A stretch of 64,000 bases of DNA from Pseudomonas asplenii (GCF_900105475.1 NZ_LT629777.1:682001-746000), one strand, 5' to 3'; counted from the stretch's first letter, positions 50,589 to 59,159 are shown. Notes: generated by a model not told the origin, from the letters alone. Numbers and translations are program-made.

Positions 50589-51454
50589 GCCCAATCCTTG
50601 CGATGCCGAATCAGCCCTTCCTGGGTCACCGACGCCACCAGCACACCGGCACGGTTGTACACGCTGCCACGGGAGAAACCCCGGGAGTTGCCGGCCCAGG
50701 GGCTGTCCATCGCGTACAGCAGCCAGTCGTCGGCGCGCAGGTCAGCGTGGAACCACAAGGCGTGGTCGAGGCTGGCGACCTGCATATCCTTCTGCCACAC
50801 CGACTTGCCATGGGGCAGCATCGAGGTGGTCAGCAGGCCGAAGTCCGAGGCGTAGGCCAGCAGGTACTTGTGCAGCGCCGGGATATCGGCCAGGGCGCCG
50901 TCGGCACGGAACCAGACGTACTTGATCGGATCGGCCGGCTGCGGATTGTAGGGGTCCTTCTCGGTCACTGGGCGCACTTCGATCGGCTTGGGGCACAGCA
51001 GCTTGTCGCGCATGTGCTCGGGGATCAGGTGCGCACGCTGGCGGGTGATCTCCAGCTCCGACGGCAGGTTCTCCGGCCCGACCACCTGCGGCATGCTGCT
51101 CTGGTGCTCGAAGCCTTGTTCGTCGTACTGGAACGAGGCGCTGCAGGTGAAGATCGGGTGGCCCTTCTGGATCGCGGTCACGCGCCGGGTGCTGAAGCTG
51201 CCGCCATCCCGCACGCGGTCGACCGAATACACCACCGGCAGGCCCGCATCGCCAGGGCGCAGGAAATACCCGTGCAGCGAATGCACATGCCGCGCGTCCT
51301 CAACGGTCTGGCTGGCCGCCGACAACGACTGGCCCAATACCTGGCCGCCGAACAGTTGACGAAAACCCAGGTCCTGGCTGCGCCCACGAAAGAGGTTTTC
51401 CTCGATAGATTCCAGGGTCAGCAAGTCGACCAGATCTTCCAACACGTCGCTCAT
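50585..51454 (-). CDS. tesB: Acyl-CoA thioesterase II
   Basis: 289 residues with a double hot-dog fold. FRGRSQDLGFRQLFGGQVLGQSLSAA (core GGQVLGQSL) is the TesB N-terminal motif, HSLHGYFLRPGD and SFSTRRVTAIQKG follow, and the C-terminal half has SLDHALWFH and SRGFSRGSVY. It hydrolyses medium to long acyl-CoA esters. GAGGAG lies before the ATG at 51454. It is upstream of the HAD gene in one operon. Confidence 0.93.
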   Translation of the reverse strand: MSDVLEDLVDLLTLESIEENLFRGRSQDLGFRQLFGGQVLGQSLSAASQTVEDARHVHSLHGYFLRPGDAGLPVVYSVDRVRDGGSFSTRRVTAIQKGHPIFTCSASFQYDEQGFEHQSSMPQVVGPENLPSELEITRQRAHLIPEHMRDKLLCPKPIEVRPVTEKDPYNPQPADPIKYVWFRADGALADIPALHKYLLAYASDFGLLTTSMLPHGKSVWQKDMQVASLDHALWFHADLRADDWLLYAMDSPWAGNSRGFSRGSVYNRAGVLVASVTQEGLIRHRKDWA

Positions 51455-51579
51455 TGAAACGCTCCTCATACAGGGCAATGCCGATCAGCCTTGGCTGCGG
51501 CGGTCGAGGTCATTCGCTGTTCGATGACAGCGCTCATGCCGTAAATGATACAGCGTTTGCAAGTGCAGGCGTGGTGCCG

Positions 51580-52149
51580 CTAGCCGTGCAGGGTTTCCAG
51601 CCACTGGTCGCGGCTGATGCGGTAGAGCACATGTTTGCGCAAAGGATGATCGTCGGCCAGATTGGGGTGTTCGAAATCCGCCTCCGAGTCGTAATGCATG
51701 CCAATGGCCTGCATGACCTTCTGCGAAGGGGTGTTGGTTTCGGTGGTAAAGGCCACCACCTCTTCCAGTGCCAGGCGGTCAAAGGCTCCCCGCAAGGCGG
51801 TCCAGGCAGCCTCGCTGGCGTAGCCCAGACCCCAGTGTTCGCGAGCCAGGCGCCAGCCGATCTCCACCGCCGGGGTGAAGTCGGCGTCGAAATTGACGTG
51901 GGCCAGCCCAGTGAGGCCGATGAACGCGCCGGTGTCCTTGCGCTCCAGCGCCCACAGGCCAAAACCGTGCTCGGCGAAATGCCCACGGATGCGCCCGATC
52001 AGCGCCGCACTTTCCAGCCGGCTCAGCGCCGCCGGGAAATAGCGCATGACTTGAGGGTCGGCGCACATCCGGGCGAATTCCGGCAAGTCCTCGTCGCGCC
52101 ACTGACGCAACAGCAGACGCGCGCTCTCAAGTTCCAATATCGGCTCCAT
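51580..52149 (-). CDS. GNAT-family N-acetyltransferase (RimJ/RimL-like)
   Basis: 189 residues. It begins LETERL-like with LESARLLLRQWRDEDLPEFARMCADP, has TGFIGLTGL-like GAFIGLTGLAHV, the acetyl-CoA loop IGWRLAREHWGLGYASEA, and ends with the AIGM segment. It resembles ribosomal-protein and small-molecule acetyltransferases of the RimJ branch. The acceptor is unknown. GGGGGAG precedes ATG 52149. Convergence and spacing suggest its own transcript. Confidence 0.82.
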   Translation of the reverse strand: MEPILELESARLLLRQWRDEDLPEFARMCADPQVMRYFPAALSRLESAALIGRIRGHFAEHGFGLWALERKDTGAFIGLTGLAHVNFDADFTPAVEIGWRLAREHWGLGYASEAAWTALRGAFDRLALEEVVAFTTETNTPSQKVMQAIGMHYDSEADFEHPNLADDHPLRKHVLYRISRDQWLETLHG

Positions 52150-52242
52150 CACTCCCCCTCGAGGATTCCCTGTCACGCGGTGCCCTGCCCGCCAGTGTAT
52201 CGCGCTGATAAGATCCTTCACTCATTCCTATATGAAATCGCC

Positions 52243-53163
52243 ATGCCGCTGCCGCTGATCTATCACGACGACTACAGCCCCGAGTTCCCGCCGGAGCATC
52301 GTTTTCCCATGGACAAGTTCCGCCTGCTGCGCGATCACCTGGTCGACAGCGGCCTGACCCGTGACCAGGAACTGCTGCGCCCGGACCTCTGCCCTGTGGA
52401 TATCCTCGCCCTGGCACATGACCGTGACTATATCGAGCGCTACAGGGCCGGCGAGTTGTCCCGCGAAGACCAGCGCCGCCTCGGCCTGCCCTGGAGCGAA
52501 GCCCTGGCCCGGCGCACCATACGGGCAGTGGGCGGCTCGCTGCTGGCCGCCAAACAGGCCCTGGAACACGGCCTGGCCTGCCATCTGGCCGGCGGTACCC
52601 ACCATGCCCACTACGATCATCCGGCAGGTTTCTGCATCTTCAACGACTTGGCGGTGATCAGCCGCTATTTCCTTGAAAGCGGACGCGTAGGTCGCGTCCT
52701 GATCTTCGACTGCGACGTCCATCAGGGCGACGGCACTGCCCGCATCCTTGAAGACACGCCCGAGGCCATTACGGTTTCCCTGCACTGCGAGAAAAATTTC
52801 CCCGAGCGCAAGGCCCAGAGCGACTGGGACATTCCCTTGCCCATGGGCATGGGTGATGCCGACTACCTGCGGGTGGTGGATGACGCGCTCAATTACCTGC
52901 TGCCGCTGTATCAGCCGGACCTGGTGCTGTATGACGCCGGCGTCGACGTACACAAGGACGATGCCCTGGGCTACTTGAAACTGACCGACGAAGGCGTTGC
53001 GGCCCGCGATGAAAAGGTCCTGCGTCATTGCCTGGGGCGGGACATTCCGGTGGTCGGAGTGATCGGCGGCGGCTACAGCAAGGACCGCCTGGCCTTGGCG
53101 CGGCGCCATGGGATCCTGCATCACAGTGCGCAACGGGTGTGGAAGTCATCAGGCTGTCATTGA
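52243..53163 (+). CDS. Histone-deacetylase-superfamily hydrolase
   Basis: 306 residues of the arginase/deacetylase fold. The active site shows GGTHHAHYDHPAGFCIFND (His pair and aromatic gate; core THHAHYD), the zinc ligands in FDCDVHQGDGTA, and YDAGVDVHKDDALGYL later, then the glycine motif VIGGGYSKD. This bacterial family includes acetylpolyamine and acetoin-utilisation-like deacetylases. The substrate is unknown. The ATG at 52243 is used; an upstream open frame back to 51454 runs antisense to the GNAT gene and is rejected. Confidence 0.87.
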   Translation: MPLPLIYHDDYSPEFPPEHRFPMDKFRLLRDHLVDSGLTRDQELLRPDLCPVDILALAHDRDYIERYRAGELSREDQRRLGLPWSEALARRTIRAVGGSLLAAKQALEHGLACHLAGGTHHAHYDHPAGFCIFNDLAVISRYFLESGRVGRVLIFDCDVHQGDGTARILEDTPEAITVSLHCEKNFPERKAQSDWDIPLPMGMGDADYLRVVDDALNYLLPLYQPDLVLYDAGVDVHKDDALGYLKLTDEGVAARDEKVLRHCLGRDIPVVGVIGGGYSKDRLALARRHGILHHSAQRVWKSSGCH

Positions 53164-53230
53164 GTTGTGCAGGCTTACCCACAATGCCTGTGGAACCGCC
53201 TGTGGATAACCTGCGGGGAAGGCTCCACAG

Positions 53231-53269
53231 GCCTTGCGAGGCAAGGCTTACAGACGGCTGTATGTTTTT
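53231..53269 (+). terminator. Terminator candidate after the deacetylase-like gene
   Basis: A perfect 7-bp hairpin (GCCTTGC / GCAAGGC) is followed by a second small stem (TACAG / CTGTA) and five T residues, 70-106 bases after the stop. Confidence 0.45.
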
Positions 53270-53317
53270 CGTACACACTATCCCGTTGTGGGGTATTTGA
53301 TCGCTGTGTACGGCGTG

Positions 53318-53456
53318 ATGGCCTCTTCGCGGCGGTTCGGCGCTCCGACAAGCCCTGCTCCTACCGAGTTTGCGACGTACACCAGAAATGTGTCTGACGC
53401 GGTCACTCTAGGAGCAGGCGGTGCGGCGATCCGACTTGCCCGCGAAGAGGCCCTAC
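53318..53456. repeat. Back-to-back REP pair
   Basis: GGCCTCTTCGCGG...CCCTGCTCCTACC (53321-53366) and TAGGAGCAGG...GCCCGCGAAGAGGCC (53409-53454) are the two arms of the TTGCCCGCGAAG family, arranged with outer ends reversed compared with the other pairs. Confidence 0.7.
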
Positions 53457-53549
53457 CGTTTTGCCACACCTCTGACAACCGCCCACACCGCACAAGGCTG
53501 TGGAAAAAACGTAGAATGCGCGGCCCGTCCAACCGATTCGCAGCCCACC

Positions 53550-54788
53550 ATGACCCGCACAGCCCCCGATACCCCTTCCCGCGTCGCCATTATCGGCGGG
53601 GGCCCGGCCGGCCTGATGGCCGCCGAGGTGCTGAGCCAGGCAGGTATCCAGGTCGACCTCTACGACGGCATGCCTTCGGTCGGACGCAAATTCCTGCTGG
53701 CCGGCGTCGGCGGCATGAACATCACCCATTCCGAGCCCTACCCGGCTTTTCTCTCGCGTTATGCCGAACGCGCCCCACAGATCGCACCGATGCTGCGGGC
53801 CTTCGGCGCCGATGAACTGCGCGAGTGGATTCACGGCCTGGGGATAACTACGTTTGTCGGCACTTCCGGCCGGGTCTTCCCCTGCGACATGAAGGCCGCC
53901 CCGCTGCTGCGCGCCTGGCTCAAGCGCCTGCGCGATGCCGGGGTAGTTATCCACACCCGTCATCGCTGGACCGGCTGGCAAGACGGCAAGCTGGTTATCC
54001 ACAGCCCGGACGGCGAAAAACTCGTCAGCGCCGAAGCAACATTGCTCGCGCTGGGCGGCGGCAGTTGGGCCAGGCTGGGCTCCGACGGGGCTTGGCTGCC
54101 GCTGCTGAAGCAGCACGATGTCGGTGTGGCGCCGCTGCAACCGAGCAACTGCGGATTCGAGGTCGAGGCCTGGAGCCCACTGCTGCGGGACAAGTTCGCC
54201 GGCGCGCCGCTGAAGAACGTCGCCATCGGTCTGCAACACGACGCCATGCGCCTGGGTGAATGTGTGATCACCGCCAGCGGAATCGAAGGCAGCCTGATCT
54301 ACGCCTTGTCTGCCGGGATTCGTGAACAGATCAACCAGCACGGCTCAGCCGTCATCGAGATCGACCTGCTGCCCGGCAAGACCCGCGAACAATTGCGCAC
54401 CGCCCTCGCCAAGCCACGCGGCTCACGCTCGATGGCCAAGCATCTGCACAGCCAGGTTGGTATCGACGGGGTCAAGGCGGCGTTGTTGCGTGAGTTGACG
54501 GATGCCGCCTGCTTCAGCGATCCCGAGCAACTGGCCGCAGCGATCAAGACCCTGCCATTGAGGCTGGTGGCGACTCGCCCGTTGGAAGAAGCCATCAGCA
54601 GTGCTGGCGGTGTGACATTCGAAGCGATGGATGAGCAGTTGATGCTCAAGGCGTTGCCGGGGGTGTTCTGCGCCGGCGAAATGCTCGACTGGGAAGCGCC
54701 GACCGGCGGCTACCTGCTGACCGCCTGCTTCGCCAGCGGGCGGGTGGCGGGGAAAGGGATTCTGGAATGGCTGCGGCGCCAGCCCTGA
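53550..54788 (+). CDS. NAD(P)/FAD-dependent oxidoreductase, YhiN/HI0933 family
   Basis: 412 residues. The FAD-binding motif GGGPAGLMAAEVL is near residue 16, the family signature GRKFLLAGVGGMNITHS at about 50, and TGGYLLTACFASGRVAG at the C-terminus. The fold and motifs match the BaiN/YhiN group, whose cellular substrate in pseudomonads is not known. ATG 53550 was used; the upstream extension to 53421 overlaps the REP pair. Two perfect DnaA-type boxes lie inside this gene. Confidence 0.9.
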   Translation: MTRTAPDTPSRVAIIGGGPAGLMAAEVLSQAGIQVDLYDGMPSVGRKFLLAGVGGMNITHSEPYPAFLSRYAERAPQIAPMLRAFGADELREWIHGLGITTFVGTSGRVFPCDMKAAPLLRAWLKRLRDAGVVIHTRHRWTGWQDGKLVIHSPDGEKLVSAEATLLALGGGSWARLGSDGAWLPLLKQHDVGVAPLQPSNCGFEVEAWSPLLRDKFAGAPLKNVAIGLQHDAMRLGECVITASGIEGSLIYALSAGIREQINQHGSAVIEIDLLPGKTREQLRTALAKPRGSRSMAKHLHSQVGIDGVKAALLRELTDAACFSDPEQLAAAIKTLPLRLVATRPLEEAISSAGGVTFEAMDEQLMLKALPGVFCAGEMLDWEAPTGGYLLTACFASGRVAGKGILEWLRRQP

Positions 54789-54820
54789 AAACCCCACAGC
54801 CTCGGCCAGACACAACATAC

Positions 54821-54914
54821 AAGGAGCAGGCGGTGCGGCGATCCGACTTGCCCGCGAAGCTTTTAGCGCTCTTGAGGACGCCTTCGCGGGCAAGTCGCAT
54901 CGCCTGCTCCTGCT
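54821..54914. repeat. REP pair, TTGCCCGCGAAG type
   Basis: AAGGAGCAGGCGGTGCGGCG is inverted by CGCATCGCCTGCTCCTGC about 50 bases later, with TTGCCCGCGAAG and CTTCGCGGGCAAG inside. It is the first of two tandem REP doublets before rhlE's end. Confidence 0.8.
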
Positions 54915-54953
54915 AGTACAGCGGCGTACACTCCCTGTACACCACAACACCCC

Positions 54954-55042
54954 GTGGGAGCCGGCTTGCTGGCGATTGCGGTGTATCAGCCAGCAAAGAT
55001 GTTGACTGGCAGGTCGCTATCGCCAGCAAGCCGGCTCCTACC
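54954..55042. repeat. REP pair, CCGGCTTGCTGGCGAT type
   Basis: GTGGGAGCCGGCTTGCTGGC and its inverse GCCAGCAAGCCGGCTCCTACC. It directly follows the other family's doublet, a mixed pair in one gap. It abuts the rhlE stop (55058). Confidence 0.85.
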
Positions 55043-55057
55043 AGTACGGTGGCGGGT

Positions 55058-56395
55058 TCAGGGCTTGCGCTTGCGCGGCCCGGTATTGAACGCCGGCACC
55101 TTGCGCACCGGCTTGACCGGCGGCGCCACATCTTCCGGCTTCTCGCCACTGTCCACCCAACGCCCCAGGTTGCGCTTGCCGCCGCCCGACTCCTTGGGTT
55201 TCTTCGGCTTCTTCGGTTTCTTCACCACGTTGCCCGCCGCGTCGGTGTCCGGCACCCGGTGATCAGGCTCGAAGCCCGCTTCGTCGTGGCGCTTGAGGGG
55301 CTGGCGCGTCAGAGTCTCGATCGCCGACAGCAGGTTCACTTCATCGGCACACACCAGGGAAATCGCCTCGCCCGTGGCACCGGCGCGTCCGGTACGGCCT
55401 ATCCGGTGCACGTAGTCCTCGGCGACGATCGGCAGGTCGAGGTTGACCACCAACGGCAAGTCTTCGATATCCAGGCCCCGGGCCGCGACGTCGGTCGCCA
55501 CCAGGATCTGCACCTCACCTTGCTTGAAACTGTCCAGCGCGCGCTGGCGAGTGGCTTGCGGCCGGTCGCCATGGATACCGTCGGCGCTGATGCCCAGGCC
55601 CTGGAGTTTCTCCACCAACTGGTCGACGCCGTTGCGGGTCTTGGCAAACACCAGCACCTGCTTCCACTTGTTCTTGCGCAGCAGGTGCACGAACAGTTCC
55701 GACTTGCGCTTCTTGTCGACCGTCACCACCCACTGCTTGACGGTGCTGGCCGCGACGTTGCGCGGGCTGACCTCGATGCTCAGCGGGTTATCCAGGGTCT
55801 GCCCGGCCAGCAGGCGGATGGCATCGGAGAAGGTCGCCGAGAACAGCAGGGTCTGGCGCTTTTTCGGCAAGGCCCGGTAGATGTTGCCCAGCTCTTCCTG
55901 GAAACCCAGGTCGAGCATGCGGTCGGCTTCGTCGAGTACCAGGGTCTGCAACTGGTTGAACTTGAGGGCGTTCTGCCGGAACAGGTCGAGCAAACGTCCC
56001 GGAGTCGCCACCAGCACGTCGACGCCGCGGCGCAGCTTCATCATCTGCGGGTTGATGCTGACCCCGCCGTACACCGCATAAGTGCTCAGCGGCAGGTGTT
56101 CGGCGTACTGGCGAACGCTCTCATGGACCTGTTCGGCCAGTTCGCGGGTCGGCACCAGAATCAGTGCGCGCAGCGAGTTGGCGGCGACCTTGGGTCCTTC
56201 CATGGCCAGCAGTTGCAGTAATGGCAGGGCGAAACCGGCGGTCTTGCCGGTGCCGGTCTGGGCTGCGGCCATCAAGTCGCGGCCAGCCAGTACGGCGGGA
56301 ATGGCCTGGGCCTGAACCGGCGTCGGCTCCTTGTAGCCAAGGGAGTCCAGGGCGCGGGTCAGGGGTTCGATCAGGCCAAGAGTGGCGAATGTCAT
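55058..56395 (-). CDS. rhlE: DEAD-box ATP-dependent RNA helicase RhlE
   Basis: 445 residues. The helicase core is complete: Q motif [40 protein letters not shown], and the C-terminal [11 protein letters not shown] basic Lys/Pro-rich tail ([11 protein letters not shown]) follows, typical of RhlE proteins and probably RNA-binding. It unwinds RNA in ribosome assembly or mRNA decay. The family is also implicated in cold growth. Two REP doublets lie beyond its stop. Confidence 0.93.
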   Translation of the reverse strand: MTFATLGLIEPLTRALDSLGYKEPTPVQAQAIPAVLAGRDLMAAAQTGTGKTAGFALPLLQLLAMEGPKVAANSLRALILVPTRELAEQVHESVRQYAEHLPLSTYAVYGGVSINPQMMKLRRGVDVLVATPGRLLDLFRQNALKFNQLQTLVLDEADRMLDLGFQEELGNIYRALPKKRQTLLFSATFSDAIRLLAGQTLDNPLSIEVSPRNVAASTVKQWVVTVDKKRKSELFVHLLRKNKWKQVLVFAKTRNGVDQLVEKLQGLGISADGIHGDRPQATRQRALDSFKQGEVQILVATDVAARGLDIEDLPLVVNLDLPIVAEDYVHRIGRTGRAGATGEAISLVCADEVNLLSAIETLTRQPLKRHDEAGFEPDHRVPDTDAAGNVVKKPKKPKKPKESGGGKRNLGRWVDSGEKPEDVAPPVKPVRKVPAFNTGPRKRKP

Positions 56396-56466
56396 GCAAG
56401 TACCATAAAAAAGAGCACCGTAAGGAAATTGTCAGCGCAAGAAGCAATGCGCGGCAGTTTACCCTG

Positions 56467-57357
56467 TCAGGCCTCTTTCGGCTTGCGCCACTGCGGCAAA
56501 CCGATCAACACCACGGCGCTGATGATCACCGCCATGGCCATGCACTCGGGCCAGCCGATGTGCTCGTCGGCGAACAGGATGCCCAGCAGCACCGCCACCG
56601 CCGGGTTGACGTAGGCATAGCTGGTGGCCGCCGCCGGGCGCACATGCTTGAGCAGGTACATGTAGGCGTTGAAGGCGATGATCGAGCCGAAGAACACCAG
56701 GTAGGCCATGACCGCCCAACCTTCGACGGACGGCATGTGGGTCAGCCGCTCCCCCCGGGCAAAGCTCGCCAGCAGCAATACGACACCCGCCACCAGCATC
56801 TCTGCCGCACTTGCCATGCCTCCGGGCGGCAGCGGCAGGTGCTTGCTCCAGACCGAACCGAACGACCAGGAGGCCGCCGCCAGCAGGATCAGGCCGGCGC
56901 CCAACGGGCTGCCCTGCAGGTTGGCCCCCATGTTGAGCAGGCCGATGCCGATCAGCCCGAGCACGATGCCGGCCCATTCCAGGCGGGTGGCGCGCCCGCC
57001 CCAGAAGTAGCCACACAGCAGGGTGAACAACGGTACGGTAGCGACCGTCAGCGCGGCGATCCCCGAAGCGACCCCCATGTGCTCGGCGAGGGTGACCGCA
57101 CCGTTGCCGACGGTCAGCAACAGCACACCGATCACCGCCGCGGCCTTCCACTGCTGCCAGGTCGGCGCCGGCACGCCGCGCCAGCGCTGGTAGGCATACA
57201 GCAGGGCGCCGGCGATGACGAAGCGGACACCAGCCATCAGCAGCGGCGGCCACGACTCGACGCCAATTCGGATCGCCAGATAGGTCGAGCCCCAGATGAA
57301 ATACAACGCGAAAAAAGCACCGATCAACGGTAGCGGAAAGCGGCGAGGGACAGGCAT
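56467..57357 (-). CDS. EamA-family (DMT) transporter, YedA-like
   Basis: 296 residues with ten hydrophobic helices in two repeated halves. The N-terminal helix has FFALYFIWGSTYLAIRIG, as in YedA/RhaT-type exporters. Many members export amino acids or related metabolites, but the substrate is unknown here. It is divergent from the truncated Lrp gene, whose relatives often control such transporters. Start ATG 57357 (MPVPRRFPLPL); ATG 57378 is the alternative. Confidence 0.85.
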   Translation of the reverse strand: MPVPRRFPLPLIGAFFALYFIWGSTYLAIRIGVESWPPLLMAGVRFVIAGALLYAYQRWRGVPAPTWQQWKAAAVIGVLLLTVGNGAVTLAEHMGVASGIAALTVATVPLFTLLCGYFWGGRATRLEWAGIVLGLIGIGLLNMGANLQGSPLGAGLILLAAASWSFGSVWSKHLPLPPGGMASAAEMLVAGVVLLLASFARGERLTHMPSVEGWAVMAYLVFFGSIIAFNAYMYLLKHVRPAAATSYAYVNPAVAVLLGILFADEHIGWPECMAMAVIISAVVLIGLPQWRKPKEA

Positions 57358-57515
57358 GGGAGGCTCAGGGCAGGACAAGGAAAAGCTATTCTAGAAAGGC
57401 TATCGGCAAATAATAAGTTACAAAACCGCGTTATCACGCCCGTACACTTTCTAAACCACGGATATTGTGGGTATAAGCCCTACTTTCGAAAGCTGATCTC
57501 GCGCAGGCCTGGTAG

Positions 57516-57872
57516 ATGGATAAATACGACCGTTTGATCCTGAGCGCCCTGCTGGAAAACGGCCGAGCTTCGTTTGCCGAACTGGCGCGCAAGGTCAATC
57601 TTTCCGCCCCCGCGGTGGCAGAACGGGTGTCGAAGCTTGAGAGCAGCGGCGTCATCACCGGCTACCAGGCCAAGGTCGACCTGGACAAGCTCGGCCTGCC
57701 GATCCGTTGCGTGATCGAGTTGCGGCTGAACCAGCATGGCAAGCAGCAGACCTACGACGAACTGGTGCAGATCCCACAGATCACCGAATGCCATCGGGTG
57801 ACGGGCGACCCGTGCGTGATCATGCAGGCCTACCCAATCCCTCATACTATCCCTACCTCTGCAGACGACTGA
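57516..57872 (+). CDS. Lrp/AsnC-family regulator with replaced C-terminus
   Basis: 118 residues where the family has about 150. The HTH (MDKYDRLILSALLENG, then NLSAPAVAERVSKLESSG) and the first beta-alpha part of the RAM domain are normal up to CVIMQA at about residue 106. Then the sequence departs into YPIPHTIPTSADD and stops. The missing end normally forms the effector and dimer interface, so function is probably altered or lost. The break lies just before a toxin-antitoxin pair, so insertion of that cassette into the gene is the simple explanation. It is divergent from an EamA transporter, a common Lrp target. Confidence 0.8.
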   Translation: MDKYDRLILSALLENGRASFAELARKVNLSAPAVAERVSKLESSGVITGYQAKVDLDKLGLPIRCVIELRLNQHGKQQTYDELVQIPQITECHRVTGDPCVIMQAYPIPHTIPTSADD

Positions 57873-57901
57873 CGGTGAGGTACGAACATTGATCGGCAGC
57901 G

Positions 57902-57924
57902 AAATAAAGACCAAAATAAAGACC
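57902..57924. repeat. 12-bp direct repeat before the antitoxin gene
   Basis: AAATAAAGACC occurs at 57902-57912 and 57914-57924 with a period of 12, just upstream of the antitoxin ribosome site (AAGGAG). It could be an operator iteron or part of the cassette edge. Confidence 0.45.
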
Positions 57925-57942
57925 GATCAAGGAGTCCTTATT

Positions 57943-58230
57943 ATGCAAAGCGTTTTGAGCAAGATGGTTGTCAGCGTCTCCGAGCTCAAGAAGAATCCGT
58001 CCGCCGTGTTGAATGGCGCAGGGGGAGAACCTGTGGCCGTGCTCAACCATAACCGTGTCATGGGTTACATGGTACCTGCTGACGTGTTCGAAGCACTAAT
58101 GGAGCGACTGGATGACCTGGAACTGGCTCAATTGGCCAGAGAGCGCATCGAAGCCAATGAAACGCCAGTGCAGATCTCTTTAGACGATTTGATTGCTGAA
58201 GCTCAGGCCGATCTCGAAGATGGGCGCTGA
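57943..58230 (+). CDS. Phd/YefM-type antitoxin (RelB/StbD-like)
   Basis: 95 residues. The N-terminal DNA-binding segment MVVSVSELKKNPSAVLNGAG and PVAVLNHNRVMGYMVPADVFEAL (core VAVLNHNRVMGY) are typical of Phd/YefM and StbD antitoxins. The C-terminal acidic tail (DDLIAEAQADLEDGR) would wrap the toxin. AAGGAG precedes ATG 57943; ATG/TTG options further upstream are in the repeat region. It overlaps the toxin gene by 11 bases. The codon use is less GC-biased than its neighbours. Confidence 0.85.
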   Translation: MQSVLSKMVVSVSELKKNPSAVLNGAGGEPVAVLNHNRVMGYMVPADVFEALMERLDDLELAQLARERIEANETPVQISLDDLIAEAQADLEDGR

Positions 58231-58510
58231 ATACAGTGTTGAATGGGATCCCAAGGCCTTAAAGGAGCTGCGTAGCCTGGACACGGCTCTTCGATTGCAA
58301 TTGCTGCGCAAACTGGAAGAGCGTCGGCATGCACCACGCGTGCAAAGTGATGCACTACATGGGCTTAAGGACTGCTACAAGATCAAGTTGCGCGCAGCAG
58401 GATACCGACTCGTCTACCGTGTCGAAGATGAACGAATCGTCGTTGTCGTACTGGCGATAGGCAAACGAGAGCGTAGCGCCGTGTATGAGCAGGCCAGGAA
58501 ACGCACTTGA
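58220..58510 (+). CDS. RelE/StbE-type mRNA interferase toxin
   Basis: 96 residues. The RelE/ParE pattern is clear: YSVEWDPKALKELRSLD, DALHGLKDCYKIKLRAAGYRLVYRVED and VLAIGKRERSAVYEQA. The basic and aromatic residues used by RelE-type ribosome-dependent nucleases (KIKLRAAGYRLVY) are present, so activity is plausible. It starts inside the antitoxin gene (ATG 58220) and ends 9 bases before the convergent exonuclease stop. The two-gene unit appears inserted at the 3' part of the Lrp gene. Confidence 0.87.
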   Translation: MGAEYSVEWDPKALKELRSLDTALRLQLLRKLEERRHAPRVQSDALHGLKDCYKIKLRAAGYRLVYRVEDERIVVVVLAIGKRERSAVYEQARKRT

Positions 58511-58519
58511 CCGGCTGTT

Positions 58520-59131
58520 TCAGACACCCCGATACCGCTTCAAATGCTCCCCCACCTTCGCCGCCGGCACCTTCTGTAGTTTGCACAGCAGGTCATGGGA
58601 CAATTCCCGCAGCCCGTGCCTGTCACGCAACTCCCCCGCCATATGCGCCAGCAGGTTCGCCGCCATCTCGGCATCGGCCATGGCCCGGTGCGCCTTGCCG
58701 GTATTCGGCAGCTGTGCATAAGTGGTCAGGGTGCCGAGCTTGTGGTTAGGCGCCGACGGCATCAGGCGGCGCGCCAGCAGCAGCGAGCAGGCGAAGTTCT
58801 GCAGCCGGGTGCGTTTGATACGCGACAGTTCGTAGTCCCAGAACTTCTGGTCGAACGCCGCGTTGTGCGCCAGCAGAGGCGTGATGCCGACAAATTCGTT
58901 GACCTCGTTCATCACCTGCTCGGCAGGCGCCGCCGTGCGCAACATGGCGTTGCTGATGCCGGTCAGTTGTTCGATGAACGCCGGCACACGCACGCCGGCA
59001 TTCATCAGGCTCTGGTAACGGTCGACAATGCGCCCTTCTTCCAGGATGACCACGGCGATTTCCGTCGCCCGGCAACTGCTGCTCGGCGAGATCCCCGTGG
59101 TTTCAAAGTCGATGACCGCAATACGTTCCAA
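58520..59131 (-). CDS. DnaQ-type DEDDh 3'-5' exonuclease
   Basis: 203 residues. Exo motifs I-III are visible: VIDFETTG at about 6-13, LAHNAAFDQKF at about 87 and HRAMADAE (His and Asp) at about 150. It resembles the exonuclease domain of DNA polymerase III epsilon and the small free-standing PolC-type exonucleases. Its role may be RNA or DNA turnover. Spacing to the NYN gene upstream (28 bases, same strand) suggests one transcript. Confidence 0.88.
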   Translation of the reverse strand: MERIAVIDFETTGISPSSSCRATEIAVVILEEGRIVDRYQSLMNAGVRVPAFIEQLTGISNAMLRTAAPAEQVMNEVNEFVGITPLLAHNAAFDQKFWDYELSRIKRTRLQNFACSLLLARRLMPSAPNHKLGTLTTYAQLPNTGKAHRAMADAEMAANLLAHMAGELRDRHGLRELSHDLLCKLQKVPAAKVGEHLKRYRGV

Positions 59132-59159
59132 AAGCCCTGCCCTTTCAATAATCGGTTGT

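Larger units (their letters stand above)
53164..53549. other. Intergenic region with DnaA-type boxes and a REP pair
   Basis: 386 bases with no supported gene. Left: TTACCCACA (53175-53183) and a perfect inverted DnaA box TGTGGATAA (53201-53209). Then comes a hairpin GCCTTGC-GAG-GCAAGGC (53231-53247), followed by TACAG-N4-CTGTA and T-run (53249-53269), a plausible terminator for the deacetylase gene. Then a REP pair arranged back to back (53318-53456). TGTGGAAAA (53499-53507) is near the right end. Confidence 0.6.
53175..54003. other. Cluster of DnaA-type boxes
   Basis: Three perfect copies of TTATCCACA or its complement (53201-53209, 53947-53955, 53995-54003) plus TTACCCACA (53175-53183) and TTTTCCACA on the minus strand (53499-53507). 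Two of the perfect copies are inside the downstream flavoprotein gene. The clustering is far above chance for GC-rich DNA. There is no dnaA or replication gene nearby, so an origin is unlikely; a DnaA-titration or reactivation locus is possible (inference). Confidence 0.45.

Noticed and set aside
51454..52242. N-terminal extension of the deacetylase-like frame
   Set aside because: The extension runs antisense to the GNAT gene and the family begins at MPLPLIYHDDYSPEFP (ATG 52243).
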